This document shows, piece by piece, positions 33,610 to 42,267 of a stretch of 64,000 nt of DNA. The notes below the pieces were generated by a model. That model ran no database searches, had not been told where the DNA came from, and saw only the letters and a list, made by a program, of their open reading frames with translations. A program made the position numbers and the translations under genes. Where the stretch lies: positions 1-64,000 of the forward strand of contig CALOBG010000103.1 in NCBI GenBank assembly GCA_942490995.1, written 5' to 3'. How positions within the stretch are numbered: position 1 is the stretch's first letter; each line of letters begins with the position of its first letter. Source of the DNA: UBA981 sp942490995 (GTDB lineage: Bacteria > Pseudomonadota > Gammaproteobacteria > Ga0077536).

Positions 33610-34317
33610 TCACGCCAGTGCCGCCACGAGGTCGTAAACCGCGCGCCCGGCGTGCATGGCGCGCGCTTCGAAGCGGGTCACGATGCGCGTGTGCGGGCGC
33701 GGCGCCCACTGTCGGTGGCCGGCAAGGTTGAACCACTCGGGCCGGTCCTCGAACAATTCCAGTGCGACTTCGGCGTAACCCGGGTCGTCGGTAGCGAAAC
33801 AAAAACGTCCGCAGGCTTTGAGCCTGGTCGCGATCAGCGTCAGCATTGCCGCGTTCAGCAGACGCCGCTTGTGGTGGCGCTTTTTTGGCCATGGATCGGG
33901 AAAAAACATCGCCACGCCATCGAGCGCCGCCGCCGGCAGGGCGCGCAATACGTCGCCGGCATCGGCGTCGAGCAGGCGCAGGTTAGTGAGCCCGGCATCA
34001 TGCGTACAGTGCAGGGCATGACCAAGACCAGGACGGTGGACTTCGCAGCCGAGATAATTCCGCGACGGACTGGCCGCCGCCAGCGCAACCAGGTTATCGC
34101 CGTTACCGATGCCTATTTCCAGGTGCAGCGGCGCGCGATGAGCAAACGCCTGCTCGGGCCGAGCGAGAGCCGCTAGCTGAACGCCATAGCGCGGCAGCAA
34201 TTCCTCCAGCGCACGGCTCTGGGCGGCGGTCATGCGGCCCTGGCGGATTACGTAGCTGCGGATACTGCGCGCGCGTGTCGCTCCGCCGCCGTCACCGTGA
34301 ACTGGGCGTTCAGACAT
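33610..34317 (-). CDS. trmB: tRNA (guanine-N7-)-methyltransferase
   Basis: 235 residues of TrmB, the class I SAM-dependent enzyme that makes m7G46 in the tRNA variable loop. Seen: LHLEIGIGNGDNLVALA (SAM loop), NYLGCEVHRPGLGHAL, VAMFFPDPWPKKRHHKRRL (the hallmark PDPWPKxRH motif) and ATDDPGYAEVALE. The N-terminus includes RSIRSYVIRQGRMTAAQ, typical of the family. Length is normal. Confidence 0.95.
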   Translation of the reverse strand: MSERPVHGDGGGATRARSIRSYVIRQGRMTAAQSRALEELLPRYGVQLAALARPEQAFAHRAPLHLEIGIGNGDNLVALAAASPSRNYLGCEVHRPGLGHALHCTHDAGLTNLRLLDADAGDVLRALPAAALDGVAMFFPDPWPKKRHHKRRLLNAAMLTLIATRLKACGRFCFATDDPGYAEVALELFEDRPEWFNLAGHRQWAPRPHTRIVTRFEARAMHAGRAVYDLVAALA

Positions 34318-34353
34318 ACAAAAACGGCGGGGTAAAGTCGGCGCGCGGACCGG

Positions 34354-35262
34354 TCAGAGTTCGACCTTCATGCCTTCGCGCGCGATATGGCATTCCATGT
34401 CGGAATTTCGTTCGCGGATGATTTGCATGCAATCGCGGTGGATGGCTTCGACCTGGGTGTCGTTGTAGTTCGGATCGTGGTGGTAAAGGTACAGGCAACG
34501 CACACCGGCCTCGATCGCGAGATTGACGGTATCGACGTAGCAGGAATGGCCCCAGCCGCGTTTCTTGCTGTAGTCATGCGGCGTGTACTGGGCGTCGTGG
34601 ATCAGAATGTCGACGTTTTCTATCGCCGCGACCTCGGCGGTTCGCTGTTCGCTGACCATGCGCTCGAGCAGCTCATGTTCGTCCTCGTCAAATTCGTGAA
34701 TGCGCTTGGCGATCGAAGTTTTCAGAAACTGGACTTCGTTGTCTGAAACATAGACCACGCGCTTGCCGGCAACGTCCATGCAGTAGCCATAGGTGACGCC
34801 GGGATGATGGACGTTGAAATGGGTGATCCCGATCGGGCCGTGCGCGAGTTTGCCACCGTTGGGTTCGAGGTAATCGATAGCCGCCATCCAGGTCTCGGTC
34901 TCGACCGGAAAGTACGGCGCCTTCATTTGATCGGACAAGCGCTGTTCGATGTCAGCAGCGGTATCGCCCGGGCCGAAGAACTTGATTTTCCAGGCCGGAG
35001 AGAACGCCGGCTGAAAAAACGGCAGGCCGCAGATGTGATCCCAGTGATAATGCGTGAACACGACCATGAGTTCGGTCAGATCACCGCTGCCCATCAATTC
35101 TTCGCCCAGAGAAATGATGCCGGTACCGCCATCGCAGACCAGCAGGTGGTCGCCGCTGCGGATTTCTACGCAGGAGGTGTTGCCGCCGACGCCAAGATGC
35201 GTTTCGTGCGGTGCCGCGTAGGAGCCGCGCACACCCCAGAAGCGTAAGTAGCTGTCGCTCAT
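34354..35262 (-). CDS. MBL-fold metallo-hydrolase
   Basis: 302 residues with a metallo-beta-lactamase fold. It begins MSDSYLRFWGVRGSYAAPH, then GGNTSCVEIRSGDHLLVCDGGTG. The metal motif is FTHYHWDHICGLPFF, then VVYVSDNE, ILIHDAQYTPHDY, GHSCYVDTVNLA and a final LYHHDPNYND. This arrangement is that of bacterial phosphodiesterase-like or ribonuclease Z-like MBL proteins often found next to response regulators. It begins right after the receiver protein's stop (same strand), so the two are probably one unit, perhaps cyclic-nucleotide signalling. Substrate unknown. Confidence 0.82.
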   Translation of the reverse strand: MSDSYLRFWGVRGSYAAPHETHLGVGGNTSCVEIRSGDHLLVCDGGTGIISLGEELMGSGDLTELMVVFTHYHWDHICGLPFFQPAFSPAWKIKFFGPGDTAADIEQRLSDQMKAPYFPVETETWMAAIDYLEPNGGKLAHGPIGITHFNVHHPGVTYGYCMDVAGKRVVYVSDNEVQFLKTSIAKRIHEFDEDEHELLERMVSEQRTAEVAAIENVDILIHDAQYTPHDYSKKRGWGHSCYVDTVNLAIEAGVRCLYLYHHDPNYNDTQVEAIHRDCMQIIRERNSDMECHIAREGMKVEL

Positions 35263-35652
35263 CTAGACGTTGGCGCCTTCACCAAGATATTTACCGACCA
35301 GTGAGCGGATGGCCTTCTTGGAAATCGGTTTGGCGACGAATTCGAGGACCCCGAGTTCCCTGGCTGCGACGCGGTCCTGGGCATAATCTTTGGAACTGAT
35401 CATCAGCGTCGGGGTTTCGCTGTGGAGTTCATGCACGCGCAACTCCTTGAGGAAAGTGTAACCATCCTTGTTGGGCATCATCACGTTCAGAAACAGCAGA
35501 TCAGGGCGGCGGGTGGCGAGAAAATTCAACGACTCTTCGGCGGAAGCATAGGCGTGAAGTTCGAAATCAGCTTCCTGGGCCACCTGTTCGAAAAAAGTAC
35601 GCATGGCTTCGCTGTCGTCAACGAGAACGATGGTCCGTTTGGCTGTTTGCAT
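35263..35652 (-). CDS. CheY-like single-domain response regulator
   Basis: 129 residues of a stand-alone receiver. The acidic pair is in IVLVDDSEAMRTFFEQ. The usual phospho-Asp position reads LLFLNVMMPNKDG, so the aspartate is replaced by Asn. Ser/Lys switch residues are in LMISSKDYAQDR and FVAKPISKKAI. The Asn means it may not be phosphorylated in the normal way. It is directly upstream of the MBL-fold hydrolase. Confidence 0.85.
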   Translation of the reverse strand: MQTAKRTIVLVDDSEAMRTFFEQVAQEADFELHAYASAEESLNFLATRRPDLLFLNVMMPNKDGYTFLKELRVHELHSETPTLMISSKDYAQDRVAARELGVLEFVAKPISKKAIRSLVGKYLGEGANV

Positions 35653-35740
35653 GCCTGTTGCTACCCGAATCCCCGGCGCCTGCTTTCCATCGCTGAATCT
35701 CGGCTTTAAGCTTTCGCCCTAACCGCATGAGATCAGGGCT

Positions 35741-35746
35741 ATTATA
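35741..35746 (-). promoter_or_regulatory. Probable -10 element of the receiver/MBL operon
   Basis: On the minus strand TATAAT stands in CTGTCTATAATAGCC, about 90 bp upstream of the receiver start codon. The region at the expected -35 distance is not TTGACA-like, so the call rests on the -10 alone. Confidence 0.4.
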
Positions 35747-36062
35747 GACAGGGATTCTGCGATATCCCGCCGTCACGAACAAGTCCGGTGTCTGCAACCA
35801 TGTACTTTTGGCAATAATAGCGCACCCGGATTGGTAAAAGTATGCTGGGCTGGCGATGCGCCGGGAGTCGAACGCTAACCCGCGCAAACTTAATTTCAAC
35901 GCGTACGACGAGTCCGTGGCAGGGTGTTAAAAAACGTGACGAGGGGCGCCGATGCAAAGGCGCGTGTGAGTCGAGGCGCCGAGCTAATGCGGATAAATGC
36001 GCACCTCGGGCGAGCGCGCAACGCCGTAACCGAGGCGCCGCCGTAGTTTTTCCGCAGCCTGC

Positions 36063-36068
36063 TAGAAT
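36063..36068 (+). promoter_or_regulatory. Possible -10 element of the tRNA-Gly gene
   Basis: TAGAAT ends ten bases before the first tRNA base, a fitting distance for transcription starting just ahead of the tRNA. No good -35 is seen. Confidence 0.35.
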
Positions 36069-36078
36069 CCAGACTCGC

Positions 36079-36152
36079 GCGGGTGTAGTTCAATGGTAGA
36101 ACATCAGCTTCCCAAGCTGAGAATGTGGGTTCGATCCCCATCACCCGCTCCA
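36079..36152 (+). tRNA. tRNA-Gly (anticodon CCC)
   Basis: A 74-base cloverleaf with an encoded CCA. The acceptor stem pairs GCGGGTG with CACCCGC, the D arm is TAGTTCAATGGTAGAAC, the anticodon stem TCAGC/GCTGA holds loop TTCCCAA giving anticodon CCC, and the T arm contains GGTTCGATCCC. The layout closely follows E. coli glyU. It reads GGG codons, common in this high-GC genome. Confidence 0.97.
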
Positions 36153-36238
36153 GTGTGCCTGGCCGAAGGTCGTGATCCTGCCCGCACTGCAGGACGCCCC
36201 CGGACCGCCGCTAAAGTGTTGAACTCGTCAGTCTGATC

Positions 36239-36904
36239 ATGAAACAGCCCCTGGACACCATCCGCGACAGCGCACTGGAAGCGCAGGCACGAGCGCTGTA
36301 CGACCCCGCGCTGCCGTACCACAATTTCGAACATATCGAGGATACGCTCGCGGCCGCTGACCTGATCCTGGCGCGCTGTTATGCCGAGAACATTCGCATC
36401 AATGCCGAGGTCGTCTACTACGCCCTGCTGTTTCACGACGCCGGTTATCACGAAGATCACCAGTCGCTGGGCTTTGCCAGCAAGGAAGATTATTCGGCGG
36501 CCCTGGCGGAGCGGATCCTCGCCGCCGCGGCGCGGCCGGCCACGGTGATCAAAAAAACCGTCGCCGCGATCAAGGCGACCGAACGCGACGCCAGCTTCGT
36601 CACTGCCGAGCAGAAGGCGGTCCGCGCGGCCGATCTTTCGGGGATGGCGGCGCCGTGGCCGGAGTTCCTGCAGAAGTCACTGAAACTGAAAGAGGAGGTC
36701 GCGGTGCTGAGCGGCCAGCCGGTGGACTGGCAGACCTGGCAGGCGACCTCGAACGAGGTTCTCGGTTTCTACCTCACCCAGGAGATCCGCCTGACCAGCT
36801 ACTTCCACAACCAGCGCGGCGAATCGGAATTTCACAGCGCGGTACGCGACAACCTCGCGCGCCTGCTGGCGGAACCTGAGGAACCGCAACCCGCACCACA
36901 CTGA
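36239..36904 (+). CDS. HD-domain protein (predicted metal-dependent phosphohydrolase)
   Basis: 221 residues with the HD fold: LPYHNFEHIEDTLAAADL, then ALLFHDAGYHEDH (the HD pair) and later RAADLSGMA. It resembles the predicted metal-dependent HD phosphohydrolases that begin with an H-N-x-x-H motif. The substrate, a nucleotide or a signal molecule, is unknown. It is not in an obvious operon. Confidence 0.75.
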   Translation: MKQPLDTIRDSALEAQARALYDPALPYHNFEHIEDTLAAADLILARCYAENIRINAEVVYYALLFHDAGYHEDHQSLGFASKEDYSAALAERILAAAARPATVIKKTVAAIKATERDASFVTAEQKAVRAADLSGMAAPWPEFLQKSLKLKEEVAVLSGQPVDWQTWQATSNEVLGFYLTQEIRLTSYFHNQRGESEFHSAVRDNLARLLAEPEEPQPAPH

Positions 36905-36943
36905 AATCGCCGGCACGGTCGCCGATGCCGATCCTGGTCGGTT

Positions 36944-37555
36944 TCAGTTCCCTGCTGCCTGCGCACCGCCGATTTTCAACAGAATAAAGTCCATGTCGTT
37001 CTCGATCAGCTTCAGGCGGGTCGCGCGGATCTCATCAACATCGGACAGCGGGCCGACGTGGACCCGGAACCAGACGTCCTGACCATTGATGACGACGCGC
37101 TGTATGGACGCGGTGATCCCGCGCAACGCGAGGCTGGCCTTGGCGCGATCGGCATCTTCGAAACGCTTGAAGGAACCGACCTGGAGCAGGTAGGCACCCG
37201 GCGCAAGACCGCTTTGCGGCGGTGTTTCGTCGCTCGGCTTTTCGGCCAGTCCCCAATCCGGGATCGGCACTTCCATTTCCGGAAGGATCTTGTAGAAGTC
37301 GAATTTCGGCGTCGGCAGGTTCGACGTCGGCGCATCGATCGCGTGCGTTTCGGCGACCGGCTCCGGGCCGCGCATGCGGCTGCCGATGTTTTCGACCAGA
37401 GTTGCCGGGCCGGGCAACTGACCCGACCACAGGTACACGCCGAACGCCACCAACAGGCCGACGCCGAGACCGCTGATAAAAGATAACCAGCTACCCTGCG
37501 TCGCGGCCGGTTTGGTGGCGCGCGTGGTGCTGTTTTTGTAATCGCGCGGCGGCAT
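36944..37555 (-). CDS. SPOR-domain membrane protein (FtsN-like)
   Basis: 203 residues: a short basic cytoplasmic tail (MPPRDYKNSTTRATKP), one membrane helix (about 24-44, FISGLGVGLLVAFGVYLW), a Pro-rich periplasmic linker and a C-terminal SPOR domain (about 120-195, AYLLQVGSFKRFEDADRAK). SPOR domains bind denuded peptidoglycan at the division site. A SPOR gene next to argS and priA is a common gammaproteobacterial arrangement. It follows argS by 6 bp. Confidence 0.88.
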   Translation of the reverse strand: MPPRDYKNSTTRATKPAATQGSWLSFISGLGVGLLVAFGVYLWSGQLPGPATLVENIGSRMRGPEPVAETHAIDAPTSNLPTPKFDFYKILPEMEVPIPDWGLAEKPSDETPPQSGLAPGAYLLQVGSFKRFEDADRAKASLALRGITASIQRVVINGQDVWFRVHVGPLSDVDEIRATRLKLIENDMDFILLKIGGAQAAGN

Positions 37556-37561
37556 GGCGTT

Positions 37562-39301
37562 CTACATTTCCTCCGGCGCGCTGATGCCGAGCAGACCGAG
37601 GCCATTGGCGAGGACCTGGCGCACGGCGCTGATCAGATGCAGCCTGGCGTCGCGCAGGGCGGTATCGTCGAGCAGAAATTTGTGGGCGTTGTAGTAACCA
37701 TGGAACTCGGTGGCGAGGTCGCGCAGGTACTGAGTTACACCGTGCGGTTCGCGCGCCACTGCGGCGGCCTCGATGACCTCCGGAAAGCGCGACATCATCA
37801 TCGCCAGTTTGCGTTCCAGCGGCGCCTCCAGGCGCTCCGCCAGGGTTTCATCGATGGCGCCGGGTGCGAGTCCGCGTTCGGTGAGTTGGCGAAACACACT
37901 GCAGATGCGTGCATGGGCGTACTGCACGTAGTAGACCGGGTTGTCGTTGCTTTGCGCAGTGGCCAGGTCGAGATCGAATTCGAGATGCTGATCGGCGCGA
38001 CGCATGACATAAAAAAAACGCGCCGCATCGACCCCGACTTCGTCGACCAGCTCGCGCAGGGTGACGAACTCACCCGAGCGCGTCGACATCGCAACTTTTT
38101 CGCCACCGCGCAGCAGGGTCGCGAACTGCACCAGCACCACGTCGAGGCGCTGTGGATCGGCGGCCAGCGCCGTCAGCGCGGCTTTCACGCGCGGCACATA
38201 ACCATGATGATCCGCGCCCCACACGTCGATTACTTCGACAAAACCACGTCGGAACTTGTCCATGTGGTAAGCGATGTCGGAGGCGAAGTAAGTTTTCAAG
38301 CCGTTTTCGCGCACCACCACGCGATCTTTTTCGTCGCCGAGGGCGCTGGAGCGAAACCAGCGCGCGCCACCTTCGCTATATAGATGACCGCCCTGTTCAA
38401 GGACCTCGATGGCGTTGTCGATGAGTCCCGCGGTGGTCAGCGAGGCCTCGGAATACCAGACGTCGAAACTGACGCCGAAGGCATCCAGATCGGCGCGGAT
38501 CCCGTCCAGTATGAGGTCGGTGGCGAAGCGTCTGAGGGTCGCGTAACGCGCTTCGCCCAACGCCTCGCGCAGCGCGGCGATGGCGGCGTCGAGCGCGCGC
38601 TCGGGATCCTCGGCATCAGCGGCGACCGAGAGTGCCGCGGGGTCGACCAGCCAGTCGCGGTCGCGGCCGGCGGCGAAAGCGCTGGCGATATCGACGATGT
38701 AGTCACCCTGATAGGCCTGCGCCGGAAATTCGACCGCCACACCGGCGGCGGCGAGGAAACGCAGATACACGCTCAGGGCGAGGATATCCATCTGCCGGCC
38801 GTCGTCGTTGACATAGTACTCGCGGCAGACCTCGTAGCCACAGGCGCTGAGCAGGCGCGCGAGGCACGAACCGATCGCCGCGCCGCGACCATGGCCGATG
38901 TGCAACGGTCCGGTCGGGTTGGCCGAAACGAATTCGACCTGCACCTTGCGTCCGGCGCCAAGTGTACTGCCACCATAGGCCGCGCCGGCGGCAATGATGT
39001 CATCGATAATGGTGTACAGGGCGCGATTCGCGACCCGGAAGTTGATGAACCCGGGTCCGGCGATCGCGACGCTTTCAAGCAGCGGGTCGGTGCTCAGCGC
39101 CTCGCTGATCGCCGTGGCCACCTCGCGCGGCGCTATGCGGCACGGTTTGGCCAGCAGCATCGCGAGATTGGTGCTGTAGTCGCCATGGGCCTCATGTTTG
39201 GGCGTCTCGATCTGATAATCGACCGTCGCCTCAGCGGGCAGAGTCCCGGCGGCACGCAGGCGCGCGAGTCCCTCATCGATCGACTGGCGCAGACGTTGTT
39301 T
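37562..39301 (-). CDS. argS: Arginine--tRNA ligase
   Basis: 579 residues from a TTG at 39301 (LKQRLRQSIDEGLARLRAAGTLP). This start matches the usual ArgS beginning and length; a GTG at 39319 is the alternative, and neither has a strong ribosome site. Class I synthetase features: the HIGH motif is VSANPTGPLHIGHGRGA, the N-terminal Add1 domain has HGDYSTNLAML, and the C-terminal anticodon-binding domain contains YVQYAHARICSVFRQL. It charges tRNA-Arg. Confidence 0.93.
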   Translation of the reverse strand, partial: KQRLRQSIDEGLARLRAAGTLPAEATVDYQIETPKHEAHGDYSTNLAMLLAKPCRIAPREVATAISEALSTDPLLESVAIAGPGFINFRVANRALYTIIDDIIAAGAAYGGSTLGAGRKVQVEFVSANPTGPLHIGHGRGAAIGSCLARLLSACGYEVCREYYVNDDGRQMDILALSVYLRFLAAAGVAVEFPAQAYQGDYIVDIASAFAAGRDRDWLVDPAALSVAADAEDPERALDAAIAALREALGEARYATLRRFATDLILDGIRADLDAFGVSFDVWYSEASLTTAGLIDNAIEVLEQGGHLYSEGGARWFRSSALGDEKDRVVVRENGLKTYFASDIAYHMDKFRRGFVEVIDVWGADHHGYVPRVKAALTALAADPQRLDVVLVQFATLLRGGEKVAMSTRSGEFVTLRELVDEVGVDAARFFYVMRRADQHLEFDLDLATAQSNDNPVYYVQYAHARICSVFRQLTERGLAPGAIDETLAERLEAPLERKLAMMMSRFPEVIEAAAVAREPHGVTQYLRDLATEFHGYYNAHKFLLDDTALRDARLHLISAVRQVLANGLGLLGISAPEEM

Positions 39302-39392
39302 CAATGGCGATCTCGAAATCACAGGAGCGAGTGAGGCGCAGATTCTATCCGCTCTCAACCCATGACGCACTGCACGCGCGGCCGATCGGCGG

Positions 39393-41633
39393 TTACAACG
39401 TATCCTGCGGATCGATATCCAGCGACCAGCGCACGCGCGCACCGCGGGCCAGCGACTCGATGGCGTTCATTTGCGCACGCAGCACCTGGCCGATGGCGGT
39501 CCGCCTGCTGCTGGTGAGCACGATCAGCGCACGGTAGCGCCCGCCGCGACGCTCCATCAGGGCCGGAATGGGATAGCTGATCTCAAGCCCGGCCGGGTCG
39601 TCAGCAAGCAGCGCCTTGCGTGCCGCGGCGAGAAACTGCATGGGTCGTGCCGGGTCGTGGGACTCGGCACGCACGATCGCCATCGCCGCGAATGGCGGTA
39701 AACCGGCGGCGCGGCGTTCGCTGAGCGCGACCCGCGCGTAGGCGACGTAGCCCTGCTCGATGATGCGTCCGAGCACCGGGTGATCGGGGTGGTGGGTCTG
39801 AACCAGCACGGTGCCCGGCTTGTGCGCACGACCGGCGCGACCGGCAACCTGGATCAGCAACTGGGCGAGGCGTTCTTCGGCACGAAAATCGACCGAATAC
39901 AGACGGCTGTCCGCGTCCACGATGCCGACCAGCGTGACATCGGAAAAGTCCAGTCCCTTGGCCACCATCTGCGTGCCGATCAGGATATCCACGCGCCGCG
40001 CCGCGACATCGGCGAGCATGGCATCGAACGCGCCCGGACGACGCACCGTGTCGCGATCGATACGGCAGATCCGCTGTTCGGGAAAACTTTCCTGGACAAC
40101 CTCCTCGAGGCGTTCCGTGCCGTGCCCGATCGGGACTGTTTCTTCGGCGTCGCAACAGCCTGACGGGCGCTTGACCGGCCATTGCCGATCGCAGTGGTGG
40201 CAGCGCGCCGCGCGGGCCTGCTTGTGGTAGACGAGATAGGCATCGCAGCGGTCACAACGGCGCAGTTCGCCGCAGGCGCGGCAGATCAGCAACGGCGCGT
40301 AGCCACGCCGGTTGAGGAACAGCATGACCTGTTCACCGCGCTCGAGGTGGGCGTGCATAGCCTCGATCAGGACCGGGCTGAGCCCGCCCTCGAGGCGCAG
40401 ACCACGCACATCGACACAGCGGATGGTGGGCATCGATGCCGAGCGCGCGCGACTTTCCAGACCCACGGTCACGAACTTGCCGCGTTCGATATTGGTCAGC
40501 GTCTCGAGCGATGGCGTGGCCGATCCGAGCACCACCGGAACCTTGTCGCGCTGGGCGCGGACGATGGCGACGTCCCGCGCGCTGTAACGAAAGCCGTCCT
40601 GCTGCTTATAGGAGCCGTCGTGCTCTTCGTCGACCACGATCAACCCGAGCCGCGGCAGGCCAGCCCATACCGCCGAGCGGGTGCCGATCAGTACTCCGGC
40701 CTGGCCGCGCCGGCAGGCGTTCCAGGTCATCACCCGTTCGCGTTCGTTGAGCGCCGAATGCAGCAGCGCGACGCGGCTGCCGAAGCGCTCGCGAAAGCGC
40801 GCCACCAACTGCTGGGTAAGTGCGATCTCCGGGACCAGCACCAGCGCCTGGCGTTCGGCGCGCAGGGTCTGTTCAATGGCGTCGAGGTAAACCTCGGTTT
40901 TACCGCTGCCGGTCACGCCGTGCAGCACGATGGCCTGAAACCCGCCGCCATGGCCACGGATCAGATCCGCGGCGACGCGCTGTTCGGCATTGAGTTCGAA
41001 GGCGCCGGGGTGTAGCGGCTGTTGGTCGGCGTCCACCGCGTCGCTGAGGCTTACGCTTTCGAGCCAACCCCGTTTGATCAGGCGCTTGATGACGGCGCGC
41101 CAGCCGAACTCGAAGTCGGCAAAATGCCGCGCACGGGCCGTCTCAGCATCCGCGACATGCTGCATCACCTGCTGCTGGCGGACACCGGGCACTGAACCCT
41201 CGGCCAGCGCCGAACCACCCGCGCGGGTGAGCCGCCAGGCGGTAACGGTCGCCAGCGGGATCTCGCGCTTGCGTCGCAGCCAGGTCGGCAGCATGGCCGC
41301 CAGGACTTCGCCGATGGGATGGTGGTAGTAGGCCGCCGACCATTGCGCGAGGGCCAGCATTCGCGCGCTCAGCAGGGGTTCGGGATCGAGGACTTCGGCA
41401 ATCGCTTTCAATCCGGCCTCGCCCTCGGCTTCGGCCGCGCGCGAACCGAGCACGATCGCTACGCGCTGGCCGCGCCCGAACGGCACCCACACGCGATCGC
41501 CGGGGAGCGGGCCGCGTACGCCAGGTTCGTCATGCCACAGGTAGTCGTAGCTCTGCCGCAGTGGTGCAAACACCGCTACTGAGACGATGGACGACGCCGC
41601 GGGTTCGCGATCAGAGCGAGCGCGAGCGTTCAT
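39393..41633 (-). CDS. priA: Primosomal protein N' (replication restart helicase PriA)
   Basis: 746 residues. The N-terminal 3'-DNA-binding domain has FAPLRQSYDYLWHDE, then ALAQWSAAYYHHPIGEVL. Helicase motifs follow: GVTGSGKTEVYLDAIEQ (Walker A), LVPEIALTQQ, VVDEEHDGSYKQQDG (Walker B) and the zinc-binding set around CRACGELRRCDRCDAYL and CHHCDRQWPV. The end has QVAGRAGRAHKPGTVLVQT. It reloads DnaB at stalled forks. It overlaps the next upstream gene's end by 23 bp. Confidence 0.96.
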   Translation of the reverse strand: MNARARSDREPAASSIVSVAVFAPLRQSYDYLWHDEPGVRGPLPGDRVWVPFGRGQRVAIVLGSRAAEAEGEAGLKAIAEVLDPEPLLSARMLALAQWSAAYYHHPIGEVLAAMLPTWLRRKREIPLATVTAWRLTRAGGSALAEGSVPGVRQQQVMQHVADAETARARHFADFEFGWRAVIKRLIKRGWLESVSLSDAVDADQQPLHPGAFELNAEQRVAADLIRGHGGGFQAIVLHGVTGSGKTEVYLDAIEQTLRAERQALVLVPEIALTQQLVARFRERFGSRVALLHSALNERERVMTWNACRRGQAGVLIGTRSAVWAGLPRLGLIVVDEEHDGSYKQQDGFRYSARDVAIVRAQRDKVPVVLGSATPSLETLTNIERGKFVTVGLESRARSASMPTIRCVDVRGLRLEGGLSPVLIEAMHAHLERGEQVMLFLNRRGYAPLLICRACGELRRCDRCDAYLVYHKQARAARCHHCDRQWPVKRPSGCCDAEETVPIGHGTERLEEVVQESFPEQRICRIDRDTVRRPGAFDAMLADVAARRVDILIGTQMVAKGLDFSDVTLVGIVDADSRLYSVDFRAEERLAQLLIQVAGRAGRAHKPGTVLVQTHHPDHPVLGRIIEQGYVAYARVALSERRAAGLPPFAAMAIVRAESHDPARPMQFLAAARKALLADDPAGLEISYPIPALMERRGGRYRALIVLTSSRRTAIGQVLRAQMNAIESLARGARVRWSLDIDPQDTL

Positions 41634-42252
41634 CGGGAAACAGGATCCCGGCCTCGATAACGCGCTCCAGTTCGGCGCGGCCGACGCGACGCATAGGTTT
41701 ATCGTCTAGCGCGCTAAGAGGTGCCTGGCGCCGACCGTGGTGCGGGAACACCGCCAATTCGAACATTGCGTCGCCCAGGGCCAGCTCGAAACATGGCGTT
41801 TCTCGCGGCGCTTTACCGCGCGCGAAGCGGAAGCCCGCCGCGGTCAGCCGGTAGTCGATTTTGTGTTCGAGCAGAAAGCGCGTGACCGCTTCGGTTTCGT
41901 CACTGAACAGGTGCATGCTGATCGGCGTGCCGACGACCGCCGTGCCGTACCACACCGGTCCGCACAGACGCGGCTCGAACGCTTCCAGCAGCGCCATCGC
42001 GCGCAGCGCCGCACGCCTCAGCGTGACGATGAGTTCAGTCTGCTCTGAGCGATGGAACAAATCGAGGTAAGCGACGATCTCGCGATGGATGTCCAGGTTA
42101 TCGGGGACCGCGCCCTGTCCGTCGACGCGCAGATCACGCAAAGCGCGCCGACGCGCTGCGGAAAAATCGCACGCGCTGCCGTCGATCATCGCGCGCGCGG
42201 CATGCGCGGCGACTTCGGCGCGCGTGGCGCTGCGATGGTGTTGACGGCGCAT
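41611..42252 (-). CDS. Conserved hypothetical protein, possibly nucleotidyltransferase-like
   Basis: 213 residues, soluble, no signal peptide. An N-terminal helix pattern (EVAAHAARAMIDGSACDFSAARRRALRDL) and a central sheet (LCGPVWYGTAVVGTPISMHLFSDETEAV) resemble proteobacterial proteins with a nucleotidyltransferase-like fold. I cannot see the catalytic G-S/D-x-D set with confidence. It ends inside the start of priA (23 bp overlap), so the two may be co-translated. Confidence 0.6.
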   Translation of the reverse strand: MRRQHHRSATRAEVAAHAARAMIDGSACDFSAARRRALRDLRVDGQGAVPDNLDIHREIVAYLDLFHRSEQTELIVTLRRAALRAMALLEAFEPRLCGPVWYGTAVVGTPISMHLFSDETEAVTRFLLEHKIDYRLTAAGFRFARGKAPRETPCFELALGDAMFELAVFPHHGRRQAPLSALDDKPMRRVGRAELERVIEAGILFPDERSRSL

Positions 42253-42267
42253 GACTGCAGGCGCTGA

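Larger units (their letters stand above)
35653..36078. other. 426-bp region between the receiver gene and tRNA-Gly
   Basis: I see no protein gene here; the ORFs are short and unlike the neighbours in codon use. A perfect TATAAT (minus strand, plus-strand ATTATA 35741-35746) lies about 90 bp before the receiver start, with no clear -35. A TAGAAT at 36063-36068 lies just ahead of the tRNA. Confidence 0.55.

Noticed and set aside
36079..36152. tRNA read as Gly(GCC)
   Set aside because: The seven-base loop is TTCCCAA, so the anticodon is CCC, as in E. coli glyU.
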